DNA from: Pedobacter nototheniae
Lineage (GTDB): Bacteria; Bacteroidota; Bacteroidia; Sphingobacteriales; Sphingobacteriaceae
DNA: 64,000 nt
Assembly (NCBI RefSeq): GCF_004335085.1
Contig: NZ_RQRS01000010.1
Location: 1-64,000 of the forward strand
Direction: 5' to 3'
In this document: positions 8,579-17,900 of the stretch, piece after piece
How positions within the stretch are numbered: the first letter of the stretch is position 1
How the letters are laid out: the number at the start of each line of letters is the position of its first letter
Translations under genes and position numbers: made by a program
The notes under the pieces: generated by a model
What the model saw: the letters and a program-made list of their open reading frames with translations, nothing else
Databases searched by the model: none
What the model was told of the DNA's origin: nothing

Positions 8579-9310
8579 TTAATTCTTTTTGTCTTTTTTC
8601 CTTAAATCAGCAATTTCTTTGACAATATCATTTCCATCAGCAGATTTTTGTTGCTCTACGGGCAGCGAATTAAAATAACCTTCTGCCTTGGCTAAATCAA
8701 GAGTAGAACCATTGGCTTTTAAGTACATAAAAATGGCATCAGGCGCATAAGGCTTACTTATATTTTGATCTAAAAATGTAACCAAAAGCTTCATTTTAGC
8801 ATTTCTAACAGAATCTATCTCATTATCTACAGCTTTCATTTTTAAACTATCAGTTGCTTTGGTCCTTTTCTTTTTCCAGCCCAACAAACGCAAATTCGTA
8901 TCTATTTTTAAATATACTTTTTTAAAAATCACGTATTCTTCCTGCATGGGTACACCAGTAACTTTTGCTCTACCTAAATATCCAGTAGCATCTACATTTA
9001 CCGATCCTTCTTTTACAAAAAAGTTTAAAGTATTAGGATCTGCAGCCTGATTTGGCGAAGTTCCAGGTTTGGTAAAAAGTAGCTTTACCTTAACATTAGG
9101 ACTTAAATTTTTATTGAAAGTAAAGGCATTATTTTTTATCCAAGTACTATCCAAAATGGATTGATCTTTTAGTTGATAAACGAAATAAATTAACCTCGAA
9201 CTTTTATCATATTCAGGAAAATTTATTTTCCCATTTATTTGAGTTCTTACCCCCTGTGCAAAACATAAAATTGGAAGTAAGCTAAAAGTTAATATCAAAA
9301 ACCGCTTCAT
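8579..9310 (-). CDS. DUF4369 domain lipoprotein-like secreted protein
   Basis: A 243-residue protein with a signal peptide (MKRFLILTFSLLPILCFA) followed by a DUF4369-like domain (about residues 25-125). Family traits include INGKINF, a DSTWI strand and FFVKEGSVNVDA. In many Bacteroidota proteins DUF4369 precedes a thioredoxin-like TlpA domain. Here only a lysine-rich helical tail follows and no CxxC is present, so it is a redox-less or truncated-architecture version. It is the upstream partner of the PNGase F-like gene. Confidence 0.7.
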   Translation of the reverse strand: MKRFLILTFSLLPILCFAQGVRTQINGKINFPEYDKSSRLIYFVYQLKDQSILDSTWIKNNAFTFNKNLSPNVKVKLLFTKPGTSPNQAADPNTLNFFVKEGSVNVDATGYLGRAKVTGVPMQEEYVIFKKVYLKIDTNLRLLGWKKKRTKATDSLKMKAVDNEIDSVRNAKMKLLVTFLDQNISKPYAPDAIFMYLKANGSTLDLAKAEGYFNSLPVEQQKSADGNDIVKEIADLRKKDKKN

Positions 9311-9361
9311 AGTTGTAAATCTGGTTAGGATTTAAGCATTAATAAAAATCAAAAAATAAGT

Positions 9362-10144
9362 CTAAAATTTAAGCTTGAAGTGCTCTTTAGCTTGTCCTTT
9401 TTTGAAATAAACAAGTCCAATCCAAAACAAATCTATAGTTACTGTAACATCAGGATGGTTTTTAATTTCTGCCCAAGCTTCTTTCATTCCCTCACTCCAA
9501 TAAATATCATCAAAAATCAGAAGTGAATTATCATGAACTTTAGGCAAGCACCAATTAAAATAATTTAAAGTTGCATCCTTTCGGTGGTTACCATCAATAT
9601 AAACAAAATCTAACTTTTCTTGCTTGTCGATAATACCAGGCAATATTAAATCAAAATTACCAACGTGGAGTTCAATATTATCCAAATTCAAGGCTTTAAA
9701 ATTGCTTTGAGCAACTTTTGCCGTTTGTGGACAACCTTCTATGGTAATAATTTTTGCTTCGGGTTTTGCTTTTGATAAATATGCTGAAGTGATACCGAGA
9801 CAAGTTCCAAGTTCTATTAAGTTTTTCGATTCCGTGTTTTTCGCAAGGCGATAAATTAACTGGGCTAAACGCGGACTTTTAAGGGCATTTTTCGCAATCT
9901 GGCTAACCTTTTTTGTACGGTTTTTATTAAGGTGAGAACCCGCTCCAAGGTCTGTAACGGTGATTTCTGAATCGTCATTAAAAAGTTTTTTTCGCTGCGC
10001 TTCTACGTTTTTATATTCAGTTTTCTCTGTAAAATCGTAAATTACCTCATCGGCCAGTTTATAGGCAAACGGAGAATGTGTACCGTGCCTTGATTTGGCT
10101 GTTAAACGGTGTTTAAGATAATCTGTAATAAATTGAAATAGCAT
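9362..10144 (-). CDS. Class I SAM-dependent methyltransferase (O-methyltransferase type)
   Basis: A 260-residue cytoplasmic protein. ELGTCLGIT at 111-119 is the S-adenosylmethionine-binding motif I, and IITIEGCPQ follows as motif II. DFVYIDGNHRKDATL around 179 and IFDDIYWSEGM at 210-220 match the Methyltransf_24/O-methyltransferase group. The substrate is unknown. It is divergent from the transglutaminase-like gene, whose start lies within 50 bp, so the two promoters must share a very short region. Confidence 0.85.
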   Translation of the reverse strand: MLFQFITDYLKHRLTAKSRHGTHSPFAYKLADEVIYDFTEKTEYKNVEAQRKKLFNDDSEITVTDLGAGSHLNKNRTKKVSQIAKNALKSPRLAQLIYRLAKNTESKNLIELGTCLGITSAYLSKAKPEAKIITIEGCPQTAKVAQSNFKALNLDNIELHVGNFDLILPGIIDKQEKLDFVYIDGNHRKDATLNYFNWCLPKVHDNSLLIFDDIYWSEGMKEAWAEIKNHPDVTVTIDLFWIGLVYFKKGQAKEHFKLKF

Positions 10145-10188
10145 ATTATTGCAAAAGTAATTAAACGTCGCAAATGGATGTACATTTT

Positions 10189-11058
10189 ATGGAAAATAAC
10201 GCAGAGATAAGTGCTTTAGTAAAATTGCTTGATGATCCTGATGAAGAAGTTTATCAGCATGTTGAGCAAAAGTTGCTGGAATATGGTGGCGCCGTGATCC
10301 ACTATTTAGAAAATGCTTGGGAGCAATCTTTTGATGGGCTTTTACAAGAACGTATTGAAAATATTGTTCATCAAATACAGTTTAATACCGTTAAGGAAGA
10401 TTTAAATTTATGGTATTTAAGTGGTGCATTTGATTTATTACAGGGTGCGCTGATAATTAATCGGTACCAATATCCTGACTTAGATGAGCAGAAAATAATA
10501 ATTCAGCTGGAAGAAATTAAACGGGATATTTGGCTGGGCTTGCAGTACGAAATGAGTTCGGTAGAAAAAGTGAAACTAATTAACCATATACTTTACCAAC
10601 AATATGGCTTTGGTGGAAACACTAAAAACCACCATGATCCGCAAAATTCTTACTTAAACCAGGTTTTAGAAAGTAGAAAAGGTAATCAAATTTCTTTGGC
10701 AATCATTTATTCTACGCTCGCTCAAAAGCTTGATTTACCTATTTATGGCATTAATTTGCCACAACATTTTATCTTAGGTTATATAGATGAAAGCAAGCAA
10801 GAGGGTACAGAGTATGGTGTGCTTTTTTATATTAATGCATTTAACCGTGGCAATATATTTGGTAAACATGATGTAGATCAGTTTTTAAGGCAACTTAATT
10901 TAGAAGCTTTACCAGAATATTATCGCCCCTGCACCAATAGCGACATTATTAGGCGGGTAATTAGAAACTTAATTTCTGCCTATGAAAATGCTGGTGCTAC
11001 AGAGAAAGTGGCAGAATTAAATGAATTGCAAAATATTATTGCCGAAGATAAAGCTTAG
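10189..11058 (+). CDS. SirB1-like transglutaminase-fold protein
   Basis: About 289 residues. The central part (about 110-250) resembles the Transglut_core2 domain of SirB1-like proteins, including NHILYQQYGFGGN, SYLNQVLESRKGNQISLAIIY and LPQHFILGYID. The usual catalytic cysteine is replaced in NQISLA, as in many members, so enzymatic activity is doubtful. The N-terminal region, LVKLLDDPDEEVYQHV, looks like a helical repeat. The ATG at 10189 (MENNAEI) is preferred; another in-frame ATG lies 15 bp upstream. The gene converges on the lipoprotein at 11097. Confidence 0.75.
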   Translation: MENNAEISALVKLLDDPDEEVYQHVEQKLLEYGGAVIHYLENAWEQSFDGLLQERIENIVHQIQFNTVKEDLNLWYLSGAFDLLQGALIINRYQYPDLDEQKIIIQLEEIKRDIWLGLQYEMSSVEKVKLINHILYQQYGFGGNTKNHHDPQNSYLNQVLESRKGNQISLAIIYSTLAQKLDLPIYGINLPQHFILGYIDESKQEGTEYGVLFYINAFNRGNIFGKHDVDQFLRQLNLEALPEYYRPCTNSDIIRRVIRNLISAYENAGATEKVAELNELQNIIAEDKA

Positions 11059-11088
11059 AATGAGGTAGTTTTAAATAACCACCTCATT
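11059..11088. terminator. Hairpin between convergent genes, likely bidirectional terminator
   Basis: Arms 11059-11070 and 11077-11088 (aatgaggtagtt / aaccacctcatt) pair with one mismatch around a 6-nt loop. The position between two convergent stop codons fits a shared terminator, though the T-tracts are short. Confidence 0.6.
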
Positions 11089-11096
11089 TATATAAT

Positions 11097-11951
11097 TTAT
11101 TTACAGCCGTAACCTATCTTATATTTAAGATTTGTAGTTACATCGGTATTGGTGGTGGTGCCAGTTAAGGTTTTAACATTTTTCACAATACCAATTGATA
11201 CATAATTAGGCAACTGATCTACAGGACTAGAGGTATCGTTAACTACATTCCTCTCATATGTATAAGTATTAGTTGTAACGGTTTGATTAGTTACCGTACC
11301 CGAAACCGTTGTTTGGGTATTAACTATTTTGGTTACAATGCCAGTAGACATGTTTCCATAGATACGATATGGAGCATCAAAATGAGAAACCATTGTATTA
11401 AATGGCTCAGCAAATTGCAGATAAGGATTTGTTGGAGTTGATGAATAAGTGATTGCAGTAACATCAGTTTGATCTGCCGTCCAGCCTACGTCCTTTCTTG
11501 TAATACCAACTAAATTACCACCAGAATAAGACAAGGTATAAGTTGATTTTAAAACATTGGCTTCGTAATACTTTACAGAAGTAATATATCCATTGGTATA
11601 GGTATATTCTTCATAATTGGTGGTACCAGTACCCGCTACTTTAACAGCTGTGCCTGCATTTAGGGTAATATCCAAACTGCCGCTGTTAGTGCCAGTAACA
11701 GTTACCTTATCCGTATCGTAAGTAATATTTAAAGTGTTTTTTGTGCCCGCACGTTGAATTAAACGGTTACTAGCATCATAAGTAAGGTTATACGTATTAT
11801 TTAAAGTTGTTTCTGTATAATCATCAATTTTAACAGCTTTGCAACTTTGATCTATTACTGGGTCAGTATCTGATGTTTTTTTACAGCTGGCTACCGCAAT
11901 TATTGCCAATGCAAAGCTTGCAAACAAAACCTTTATTAGTTCTTTATTCAT
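11097..11951 (-). CDS. Hypothetical lipoprotein rich in Tyr/Thr beta repeats
   Basis: About 284 residues. The chosen ATG at 11951 gives a lipoprotein signal with AVASCKK as the lipobox; an ATG 21 bp upstream is less likely. The mature part is rich in T, N, Y and V. It contains YDASNRLIQ and strands such as YTYTNGYITSVKYYE that recall DUF4595/YD-repeat-like extracellular beta proteins of Bacteroidota. No catalytic motif is seen. It lies 25 bp downstream of the esterase gene on the same strand. Confidence 0.65.
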   Translation of the reverse strand: MNKELIKVLFASFALAIIAVASCKKTSDTDPVIDQSCKAVKIDDYTETTLNNTYNLTYDASNRLIQRAGTKNTLNITYDTDKVTVTGTNSGSLDITLNAGTAVKVAGTGTTNYEEYTYTNGYITSVKYYEANVLKSTYTLSYSGGNLVGITRKDVGWTADQTDVTAITYSSTPTNPYLQFAEPFNTMVSHFDAPYRIYGNMSTGIVTKIVNTQTTVSGTVTNQTVTTNTYTYERNVVNDTSSPVDQLPNYVSIGIVKNVKTLTGTTTNTDVTTNLKYKIGYGCK

Positions 11952-11975
11952 ATTCCTTTGAATTTGTTTCAATAA

Positions 11976-12899
11976 CTAGATTACTGAAATGTTTTTAAGC
12001 CAATCTTTCAATAAATTAAACCAATCTACATCAGATGTTTTATTGTGCAAGCCAAAACCATGACCGCCGTTTGGATACAAATACAATTCCGTTTTTACGT
12101 TATGTTTTTTAAGTGCATCGTACATCAAAATACTATTTTGAACCGGCACCGTTGTATCATCTTTAGCATGCACTAAAAATGTTGGCGGAGTTTTTTTCGT
12201 TACATTTTGGTTTGCCGAAAAGTAATGTTTTAAGCTATCTGGCGGATTTGAGCCCAATAAATTTTTCATTGTACCGGTATGTACCGATTGCTCAAAACTA
12301 ATTACCGGATAAATTAAAGCACCGAAATCAGGCTTTAAGCTAACCTTTTCTGCATCATTTATTTTTACATCGTGGTAATGCGTAAGCAAGGTAGACGCTA
12401 AATGTCCGCCAGCAGAAAAGCCCATGATTCCAATTTTATTTGGTTTAATAGCATATTGCTTAGCATTTTTTCTTACCAGATAAATAGCTTGTTCAGCATC
12501 CTGAAGCAAGGCATAGGTTTTATCAACCATAATTTCTTCACTTGGCAAACGATATTTCAATACAAAAGCAGTAACACCTATTTCGTTAAATCGTTTAGCA
12601 ACTGCGGTACCTTCGTGGTTATAGGCCAATATGCTGTAGCCACCACCAGGGCAAATAATTACGGCCGCTCCATTGGCTATTGCCGCAGGTGCCTGAAACA
12701 CCATAAGTGTTGGCTCGCTCACTTTGCTAATCCGAATAATTCCGTCTTTTCCTGTTTCAGAAACCTCTTTATAAGTTTCACTATCTTTTGATCCAGGTAT
12801 TTTACTCTGATATAAAGGAATAATTTGCTGCCCATGAGCATAAGTTGCGACCATAAAAAACAGAATACCTAAAAGTGATGATTTGATCATAATTTTCAA
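11976..12899 (-). CDS. Secreted alpha/beta-hydrolase, carbohydrate-esterase-like
   Basis: A 307-residue protein with a signal peptide (about 1-23, ending AHGQ). It has an alpha/beta-hydrolase fold: the oxyanion segment ICPGGGYSILAYNHEG, the nucleophile elbow GFSAGGH, an acid in HAKDDTTVPVQNS and the catalytic histidine in PNGGHGFG. The order matches BD-FAE/acetylxylan-esterase-like enzymes, which remove acyl groups from polysaccharides or simple esters. It starts one base after the prfB stop codon, so the two may be on one transcript despite unrelated functions. Confidence 0.82.
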   Translation of the reverse strand: MKIMIKSSLLGILFFMVATYAHGQQIIPLYQSKIPGSKDSETYKEVSETGKDGIIRISKVSEPTLMVFQAPAAIANGAAVIICPGGGYSILAYNHEGTAVAKRFNEIGVTAFVLKYRLPSEEIMVDKTYALLQDAEQAIYLVRKNAKQYAIKPNKIGIMGFSAGGHLASTLLTHYHDVKINDAEKVSLKPDFGALIYPVISFEQSVHTGTMKNLLGSNPPDSLKHYFSANQNVTKKTPPTFLVHAKDDTTVPVQNSILMYDALKKHNVKTELYLYPNGGHGFGLHNKTSDVDWFNLLKDWLKNISVI

Positions 12900-13974
12900 T
12901 TAAAACTCCATTAAATATGCTTTTAGGAAATCATTAATATCGCCATCCAAAACCGCCTGCGGATTCGAAGTTTGATAATTCGTACGGTGATCCTTAACCC
13001 TGCGATCATCCAAAACGTAACTCCTAATTTGAGAACCCCATTCTATTTTCTTCTTAGAACCTTCAATTGCAGCGGTTTCTTCATTGCGTTTTCTTTGTTC
13101 AATTTCGTAAAGCTGAGATTTTAATAAACGTAATGCATTTTCCTTATTCTGCAGCTGAGATCTGGATTCCTGATTTTTTATAATAATACCTGAGGGTTTA
13201 TGATACAAACGAACAGCAGTTTCAACTTTGTTTACATTTTGTCCTCCTGCACCACCAGCTCTAAAAGTTTCAAATTCCACATCGGCAGGATTAATATTAA
13301 TCTCTATCGTATCATCCACCAATGGATAAACGTAAACCGAGGCAAAAGAAGTATGTCTTCGTGCATTAGAATCAAAAGGAGAAATCCGTACCAAACGGTG
13401 AACACCATTTTCTCCTTTTAGGTAACCATAAGAAAAGTCGCCATCAAATTGAATGGTTACTGTTTTTATACCTGCAATCTCTCCGTCTTGCCTGTCTTGC
13501 TCCGTAATTTTATAGCCGTTTTTCTCGCCCCACATCATGTACATACGCATTAACATGTAAGCCCAATCGCAACTTTCAGTTCCACCAGCACCCGCAGTAA
13601 TTTGCATTACGGCAGAAAGCTGATCTTCCTTACTACTCAGCATGTTTTTTAATTCAAGATCGGCAACAGCTTGTTTACTTAAATCAAACTGCTCTTGCAT
13701 TTCTTCTTCAGAAGCGTCTCCAGACTGATAAAAGTCAAACATCACTACAGCATCTTCTACTGCACGGTTTGCTTCATCAAATCCATCAGTCCATTTTTTC
13801 TTCGAACTAATATCGGCTAATACTTTTTCTGCTTTTTTCGGGTCGTCCCAGAAATCGGGCGCCATCGTTAATTTTTGTTCCTCACGGATGGCATAAAGTA
13901 GTTCATCAACGTCAAAGATGCCTCCTCAGTTCCGTTATTCTGGAACTTAAATCCTGTATTTGTTCTTTAGTCAT
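12900..13974 (-). CDS. prfB: Peptide chain release factor 2, with programmed +1 frameshift
   Basis: RF2 recognises UGA and UAA and triggers peptide release. The gene starts at the ATG at 13972-13974, reads 20 codons to an in-frame TGA at 13912-13914, and must shift +1 there to continue for 337 codons, giving 357 residues. The shift site is canonical: CTT TGA C, with an AGGAGG anti-SD-pairing sequence at 13921-13926 three bases before CTT. The tripeptide anticodon SPF (about 198-200) is the RF2 form, and GGAGGQ (about 240-245) is the catalytic loop. Low RF2 lets ribosomes pause at UGA and shift, so the protein controls its own synthesis. The split is not a sequencing error. Confidence 0.96.
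13911..13926 (-). promoter_or_regulatory. prfB programmed +1 frameshift signal
   Basis: On the minus strand the site reads AGGAGG, three bases (CAT), CTT, TGA, C. The Shine-Dalgarno-like stimulator, slippery CUU and poorly terminating UGA-C context are the known elements of bacterial RF2 autoregulation. Confidence 0.95.
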
Positions 13975-14031
13975 TACGCAAATGTACTTATATATTTTTT
14001 TAATGGTTGGAGAAGATGTTTCGAAAGATCT

Positions 14032-14059
14032 AATCTAATCAATTTAAATTAATTAGATT
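14032..14059. repeat. 28-bp AT-rich imperfect palindrome upstream of prfB
   Basis: aatctaat at 14032-14039 mirrors attagatt at 14052-14059, and the centre aatttaaatt is itself a palindrome. Only the c40/a51 pair is unmatched. It lies 57 bp upstream of the prfB start and could be a protein-binding site or part of the upstream gene's 3' end. Confidence 0.5.
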
Positions 14060-14073
14060 TCAGGCGAAACAGA

Positions 14074-14101
14074 AAAGGCTATACAAATCTGTATAGCCTT
14101 T
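14074..14101 (-). terminator. Terminator hairpin after the DUF937-like gene
   Basis: Arms 14074-14085 and 14090-14101 (aaaggctataca / tgtatagccttt) pair perfectly around a 4-nt loop. On the minus strand T-rich sequence follows. It lies 19 bp downstream of the stop codon at 14120. Confidence 0.75.
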
Positions 14102-14119
14102 GAGAAAGAATCTTTTTTT

Positions 14120-14635
14120 CTAATTAAACATTCCTTTTAATTTATCAAGAATGCCGCCACCTTCTTGTTGCGTACCAGCAGCCTGATCTTTATTACCGCC
14201 ACCAAACATTCCAATTACATCAGTCAGGTCAAATTTGCCATCTGCACCGCCAGCTAACTTACCAATTACATCCTGAATGTTAAATGAACTATCATTAGGA
14301 TCATTGGTTTTCTGTGTAAACTTGCTAATAATTACAGGAATAATACTCGCCGCAATAGATTTGGCTGTATCACCACTAATTCCTAAAGCACTTAGCTTAT
14401 CAACAAAAGTACCCGAAGCCTGAGTGGCAACGGCGCTCCCTTCTGCATTTTCGCTTTTAAAAATATCGGTTAAAGAACCAATATCACCTGAAGTTAATTT
14501 ATCCTTCAAGGTATCAAAAATAGAGCTGGAAGCGGCTTGTATTACAGCTTCATTGTGCTCGTTTGGTATTGCGCTATTGTTAACAACAGCATCCTGTGCG
14601 TTTTCCCGCACTAATTCATTTAAGTTTTCTAACAT
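14120..14635 (-). CDS. DUF937-like protein of unknown function
   Basis: A 171-residue cytoplasmic protein with no signal peptide. A helical, Ala/Ser-rich middle (AKSIAASIIPVIISKFTQK) is followed by a Gly-rich tail (VIGMFGGGNKDQAAG, GGGILDKLKGMF). This pattern of amphipathic helices and GGG-linked tail is seen in DUF937/YidB-like proteins of Bacteroidota, whose role is unknown. It stands alone, with its own terminator and divergent from pgi. Confidence 0.65.
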   Translation of the reverse strand: MLENLNELVRENAQDAVVNNSAIPNEHNEAVIQAASSSIFDTLKDKLTSGDIGSLTDIFKSENAEGSAVATQASGTFVDKLSALGISGDTAKSIAASIIPVIISKFTQKTNDPNDSSFNIQDVIGKLAGGADGKFDLTDVIGMFGGGNKDQAAGTQQEGGGILDKLKGMFN

Positions 14636-14795
14636 GATGTTTTTATTTCTTATAATTTAATGAGGATGATTAACTGTCAATAGGAACTATATGCAAGTTA
14701 CTTGCTTTAATCGAAATAAAAAATTCTTTTGTTTTTGAACCTTAAAAGACAATTTTAAATTTTTGCTTTATTACTTTTACAGAAAACAAAAGAAT

Positions 14796-16442
14796 ATGCT
14801 ACCAAAAATAAATTTTACCGAAACGGAAGCTTACAAATACCTGGCTGACCATTTTATAGATATTAATCAAAAAAGTATTAAAGATCTTTTTGAAGCAGAT
14901 GCGGATCGTTTTACCAAATTTTCGGTATTCTTTGAAGATATTTTACTCGATTATAGTAAAAACAGAATAAGCGATGAAACATTGGCTTTATTGATGCAAC
15001 TGGCTCGTGAGTGTAAATTGGATGAAGCCATTAAATCAATGTACAACGGTGAAAAAATTAATGAAACTGAGGATCGCTCTGTTTTACACATTGCCTTACG
15101 TAATTTAAGCAATACTCCAATTTTGGTTGATGGCAAAGATGTTATGCCTGATGTAAATGCTGTTTTGGCTAAAATGGAAAAGTTTAGCAATAGCATTATC
15201 AGTGGCGAATGGAAAGGCTATACCGGTAAAGCAATTACTGATGTTGTAAATATTGGTATTGGCGGTTCTGATTTAGGCCCTGTAATGGTTACAGAAGCAT
15301 TAAAACACTACAAAAATCACTTAAATATTCACTTCGTTTCTAATATTGATGGTACACACATTGCCGAAACTCTAGCTGATTTAAATGCAGAAACAACGTT
15401 ATTTTTAGTGGCTTCGAAAACTTTTACCACACAAGAAACCATGACTAATGCACACTCTGCACGTAGCTGGTTTTTAGAAAAAGGTGGAAAAGAAAATGAT
15501 ATTGCCAAGCACTTTGCAGCCTTATCAACTAATGCTAAAGATGTTGCTGCTTTTGGTATTGATACCGAAAACATGTTTGAATTTTGGGATTGGGTTGGTG
15601 GTCGTTACTCTTTATGGAGCGCCATTGGCTTATCTATTTCTTTAAGTATTGGTTTTGATAACTTTAAACAATTACTTGCCGGGGCACACGCTACAGATAA
15701 TCACTTTAAAACTGCAGAATTTGAAAGCAATCTTCCAGTAATTTTAGGCTTACTTGGCGTTTGGTATATTAATTTCTACAATGCAGAAACTCAGGTAATT
15801 TTACCATACGATCAATATTTACACCGCTTCTCTGCTTATTTCCAACAAGGTGATATGGAAAGTAACGGTAAACATGTAGATAGAAATGGCAACGAAGTTG
15901 ATTACGAAACAGGACCAATTATTTGGGGCGAACCAGGCACCAACGGACAGCATGCTTTTTATCAGCTAATCCATCAGGGTACAAGAATTATTCCTGCTGA
16001 TTTTATCGCTCCTGCACAAAGTTTAAATCCACTTGGTGAACATCACGCAATTTTACTTTCCAATTTCTTTGCACAAACTGAAGCTTTAATGAATGGTAAA
16101 ACGGAAGAAGAAGTGGCTGCTGAGTTGAAAAAAGATGGTAAAACAGATGCTGAAATTAAAAAACTGGCTCCGTTTAAAGTTTTTGAAGGTAACCGCCCGA
16201 CAAATTCAATTTTATTGAAAAAAATTACACCATATAGTCTTGGAAGTTTGGTTGCCATGTACGAGCATAAAATATTTGTGCAAGGCATAATATGGAACAT
16301 TTTTAGTTTCGATCAATGGGGTGTAGAATTAGGTAAACAACTCGCTAAAAAAATCCTTCCTGAGCTTGAAGGAACAGGAAAAGTTTCTAGCCATGATAGC
16401 TCAACAAATGGACTAATTAACCAATATAAAGATTGGAGATAA
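14796..16442 (+). CDS. pgi: Glucose-6-phosphate isomerase
   Basis: A 548-residue cytosolic enzyme interconverting glucose-6-phosphate and fructose-6-phosphate. Family motifs are intact: [28 protein letters not shown] with [30 protein letters not shown] with the catalytic H, and [20 protein letters not shown] with the terminal signature. The ATG at 14796 is chosen. An upstream TTG at 14763 would add 11 residues ([11 protein letters not shown]) not expected in the family, and the length from 14796 matches E. coli Pgi (549). A terminator follows directly. Confidence 0.97.
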   Translation: MLPKINFTETEAYKYLADHFIDINQKSIKDLFEADADRFTKFSVFFEDILLDYSKNRISDETLALLMQLARECKLDEAIKSMYNGEKINETEDRSVLHIALRNLSNTPILVDGKDVMPDVNAVLAKMEKFSNSIISGEWKGYTGKAITDVVNIGIGGSDLGPVMVTEALKHYKNHLNIHFVSNIDGTHIAETLADLNAETTLFLVASKTFTTQETMTNAHSARSWFLEKGGKENDIAKHFAALSTNAKDVAAFGIDTENMFEFWDWVGGRYSLWSAIGLSISLSIGFDNFKQLLAGAHATDNHFKTAEFESNLPVILGLLGVWYINFYNAETQVILPYDQYLHRFSAYFQQGDMESNGKHVDRNGNEVDYETGPIIWGEPGTNGQHAFYQLIHQGTRIIPADFIAPAQSLNPLGEHHAILLSNFFAQTEALMNGKTEEEVAAELKKDGKTDAEIKKLAPFKVFEGNRPTNSILLKKITPYSLGSLVAMYEHKIFVQGIIWNIFSFDQWGVELGKQLAKKILPELEGTGKVSSHDSSTNGLINQYKDWR

Positions 16443-16458
16443 ATTAAATCAAATATTT

Positions 16459-16487
16459 AAAAGACAGCCACAAGCTGTCTTTTTTTG
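16459..16487 (+). terminator. Rho-independent terminator after pgi
   Basis: Stem aagacagc / gctgtctt (16461-16468 with 16474-16481), 5-nt loop, then a run of T. Confidence 0.9.
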
Positions 16488-16547
16488 TAATATATTTTTT
16501 TACTTTAGCACAACTAACCCTATAGTTACAAACACTTATTATTTAAA

Positions 16548-17861
16548 ATGAAAAGAAAATTCCTCTTAACAATGGCCATTTCGGGGCTGTACTTTGGCGC
16601 TTTTGCTCAAAAAGTACAGTTCACTGAATATGATCTCGACAACGGTCTTCATGTTATTTTGCATCAAGACAAAACTGCGCCAGTTGTGGCTGTATCTGTT
16701 ATGTACCACGTAGGTTCTAAAGATGAAGATACCACGCGTACAGGTTTCGCACACTTTTTTGAACACCTTTTATTTGAAGGTTCTAAAAACATAAAAAGGG
16801 GTGAATTTATGAAACTTGTGAGCAGTAATGGCGGCCAAAACAATGCCAACACCTCTCAGGATCGTACATTTTATTATGAGGTTTTTCCTTCTAACCAATT
16901 AGAATTGGGCTTATGGTTAGAAAGTGAGCGTATGTTACAACCAGTAATTAATGAAGTTGGTGTAAAAACGCAAAACGAAGTAGTAAAGGAAGAAAAGCGT
17001 CTTCGTATAGATAATTCTCCATATGGTAAATTCACAGAGAAAATATTTTCACATCTTTTTGATGGCTCTCCATACAAATGGCAGCCAATTGGTTCTATGC
17101 AACATTTAGATGCTGCTAAACTAAGTGAGTTTATTGCTTTTTTTAAAAAGTATTATGTACCTAATAATGCAGTATTAACCATTGCTGGCGATATTGATGT
17201 AGAAAAAACCAAAGCTTTGGTAAAATCTTACTTTGCCGAGGTACCAAAAGGTGCACCCGTAATTAGAAAAACTTACGAGTTGCCTGCAATTACAAAAGAA
17301 GTTATAGATACAGCTTATGATGCCAATATTCAAATTCCTGCAATTTTTGCTGCTTACCGTGTACCAGGAATGAAGAGCAGAGAGAATAAGGTTTTAGGAA
17401 TGATTAGCTCAATTTTATCTGGCGGTGGAAGCTCTAGATTAAGCACTAAAATGGTTGATCAGAAAAAAACTGCATTACAAGTGGCTGCATTTAATTATAC
17501 TTTGGAAGATTATGGTGCTTATATCACACTAGCTTTACCAAATAAAAACACACCGCTTAACGATTTATTAAAAGATATAGATGATGAAGTTTTGCGTCTT
17601 CAAACCGATTTAATAAGTGAAAGTGATTATAAAAAACTCCAAAATCAATTTGAAAACAATTATGTAAGTGCAAATAGCAGAATGCTTGGTGTTGCAGAAA
17701 ACTTAGCAAATGGCTATACTTTTCACAATAAAGATACAAACGATATTAACAAGCAACTGGAGGTTATTAAATCAATTACCCGTGAGGAAATTAGAGATGT
17801 TGCAAAAAAATATCTGAACAAAAACCAAAGGGTTGTATTGTATTACTTACCAAAAAAATAA
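16548..17861 (+). CDS. M16 family zinc protease, catalytic subunit
   Basis: A 437-residue secreted protein (signal peptide about 1-20, GAFAQ). The inverted zinc motif HFFEH is at 69-73, with the distal glutamate E149 in NEVVKEEKRL, the spacing of active M16 (pitrilysin) peptidases. The C-terminal half contains GGGSSRLSTKMVDQKKTALQV, the second M16 lobe. The next gene encodes a partner that lacks the zinc motif but keeps the other lobe features, so the pair likely forms a periplasmic M16B heterodimer that degrades peptides. A 39-bp gap separates them. Confidence 0.92.
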   Translation: MKRKFLLTMAISGLYFGAFAQKVQFTEYDLDNGLHVILHQDKTAPVVAVSVMYHVGSKDEDTTRTGFAHFFEHLLFEGSKNIKRGEFMKLVSSNGGQNNANTSQDRTFYYEVFPSNQLELGLWLESERMLQPVINEVGVKTQNEVVKEEKRLRIDNSPYGKFTEKIFSHLFDGSPYKWQPIGSMQHLDAAKLSEFIAFFKKYYVPNNAVLTIAGDIDVEKTKALVKSYFAEVPKGAPVIRKTYELPAITKEVIDTAYDANIQIPAIFAAYRVPGMKSRENKVLGMISSILSGGGSSRLSTKMVDQKKTALQVAAFNYTLEDYGAYITLALPNKNTPLNDLLKDIDDEVLRLQTDLISESDYKKLQNQFENNYVSANSRMLGVAENLANGYTFHNKDTNDINKQLEVIKSITREEIRDVAKKYLNKNQRVVLYYLPKK

Positions 17862-17900
17862 CAGCTAAAAACTATTTTCAAATTAATTACATTTCAGAAC

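Noticed and set aside
13865..13974. Frameshift mutation or pseudogene in prfB
   Set aside because: AGGAGG, CTT TGA C and the position are the canonical programmed frameshift; the downstream frame is intact.
14763..14795. N-terminal extension of pgi from a TTG codon
   Set aside because: The added residues do not match the family; ATG at 14796 gives the usual length.
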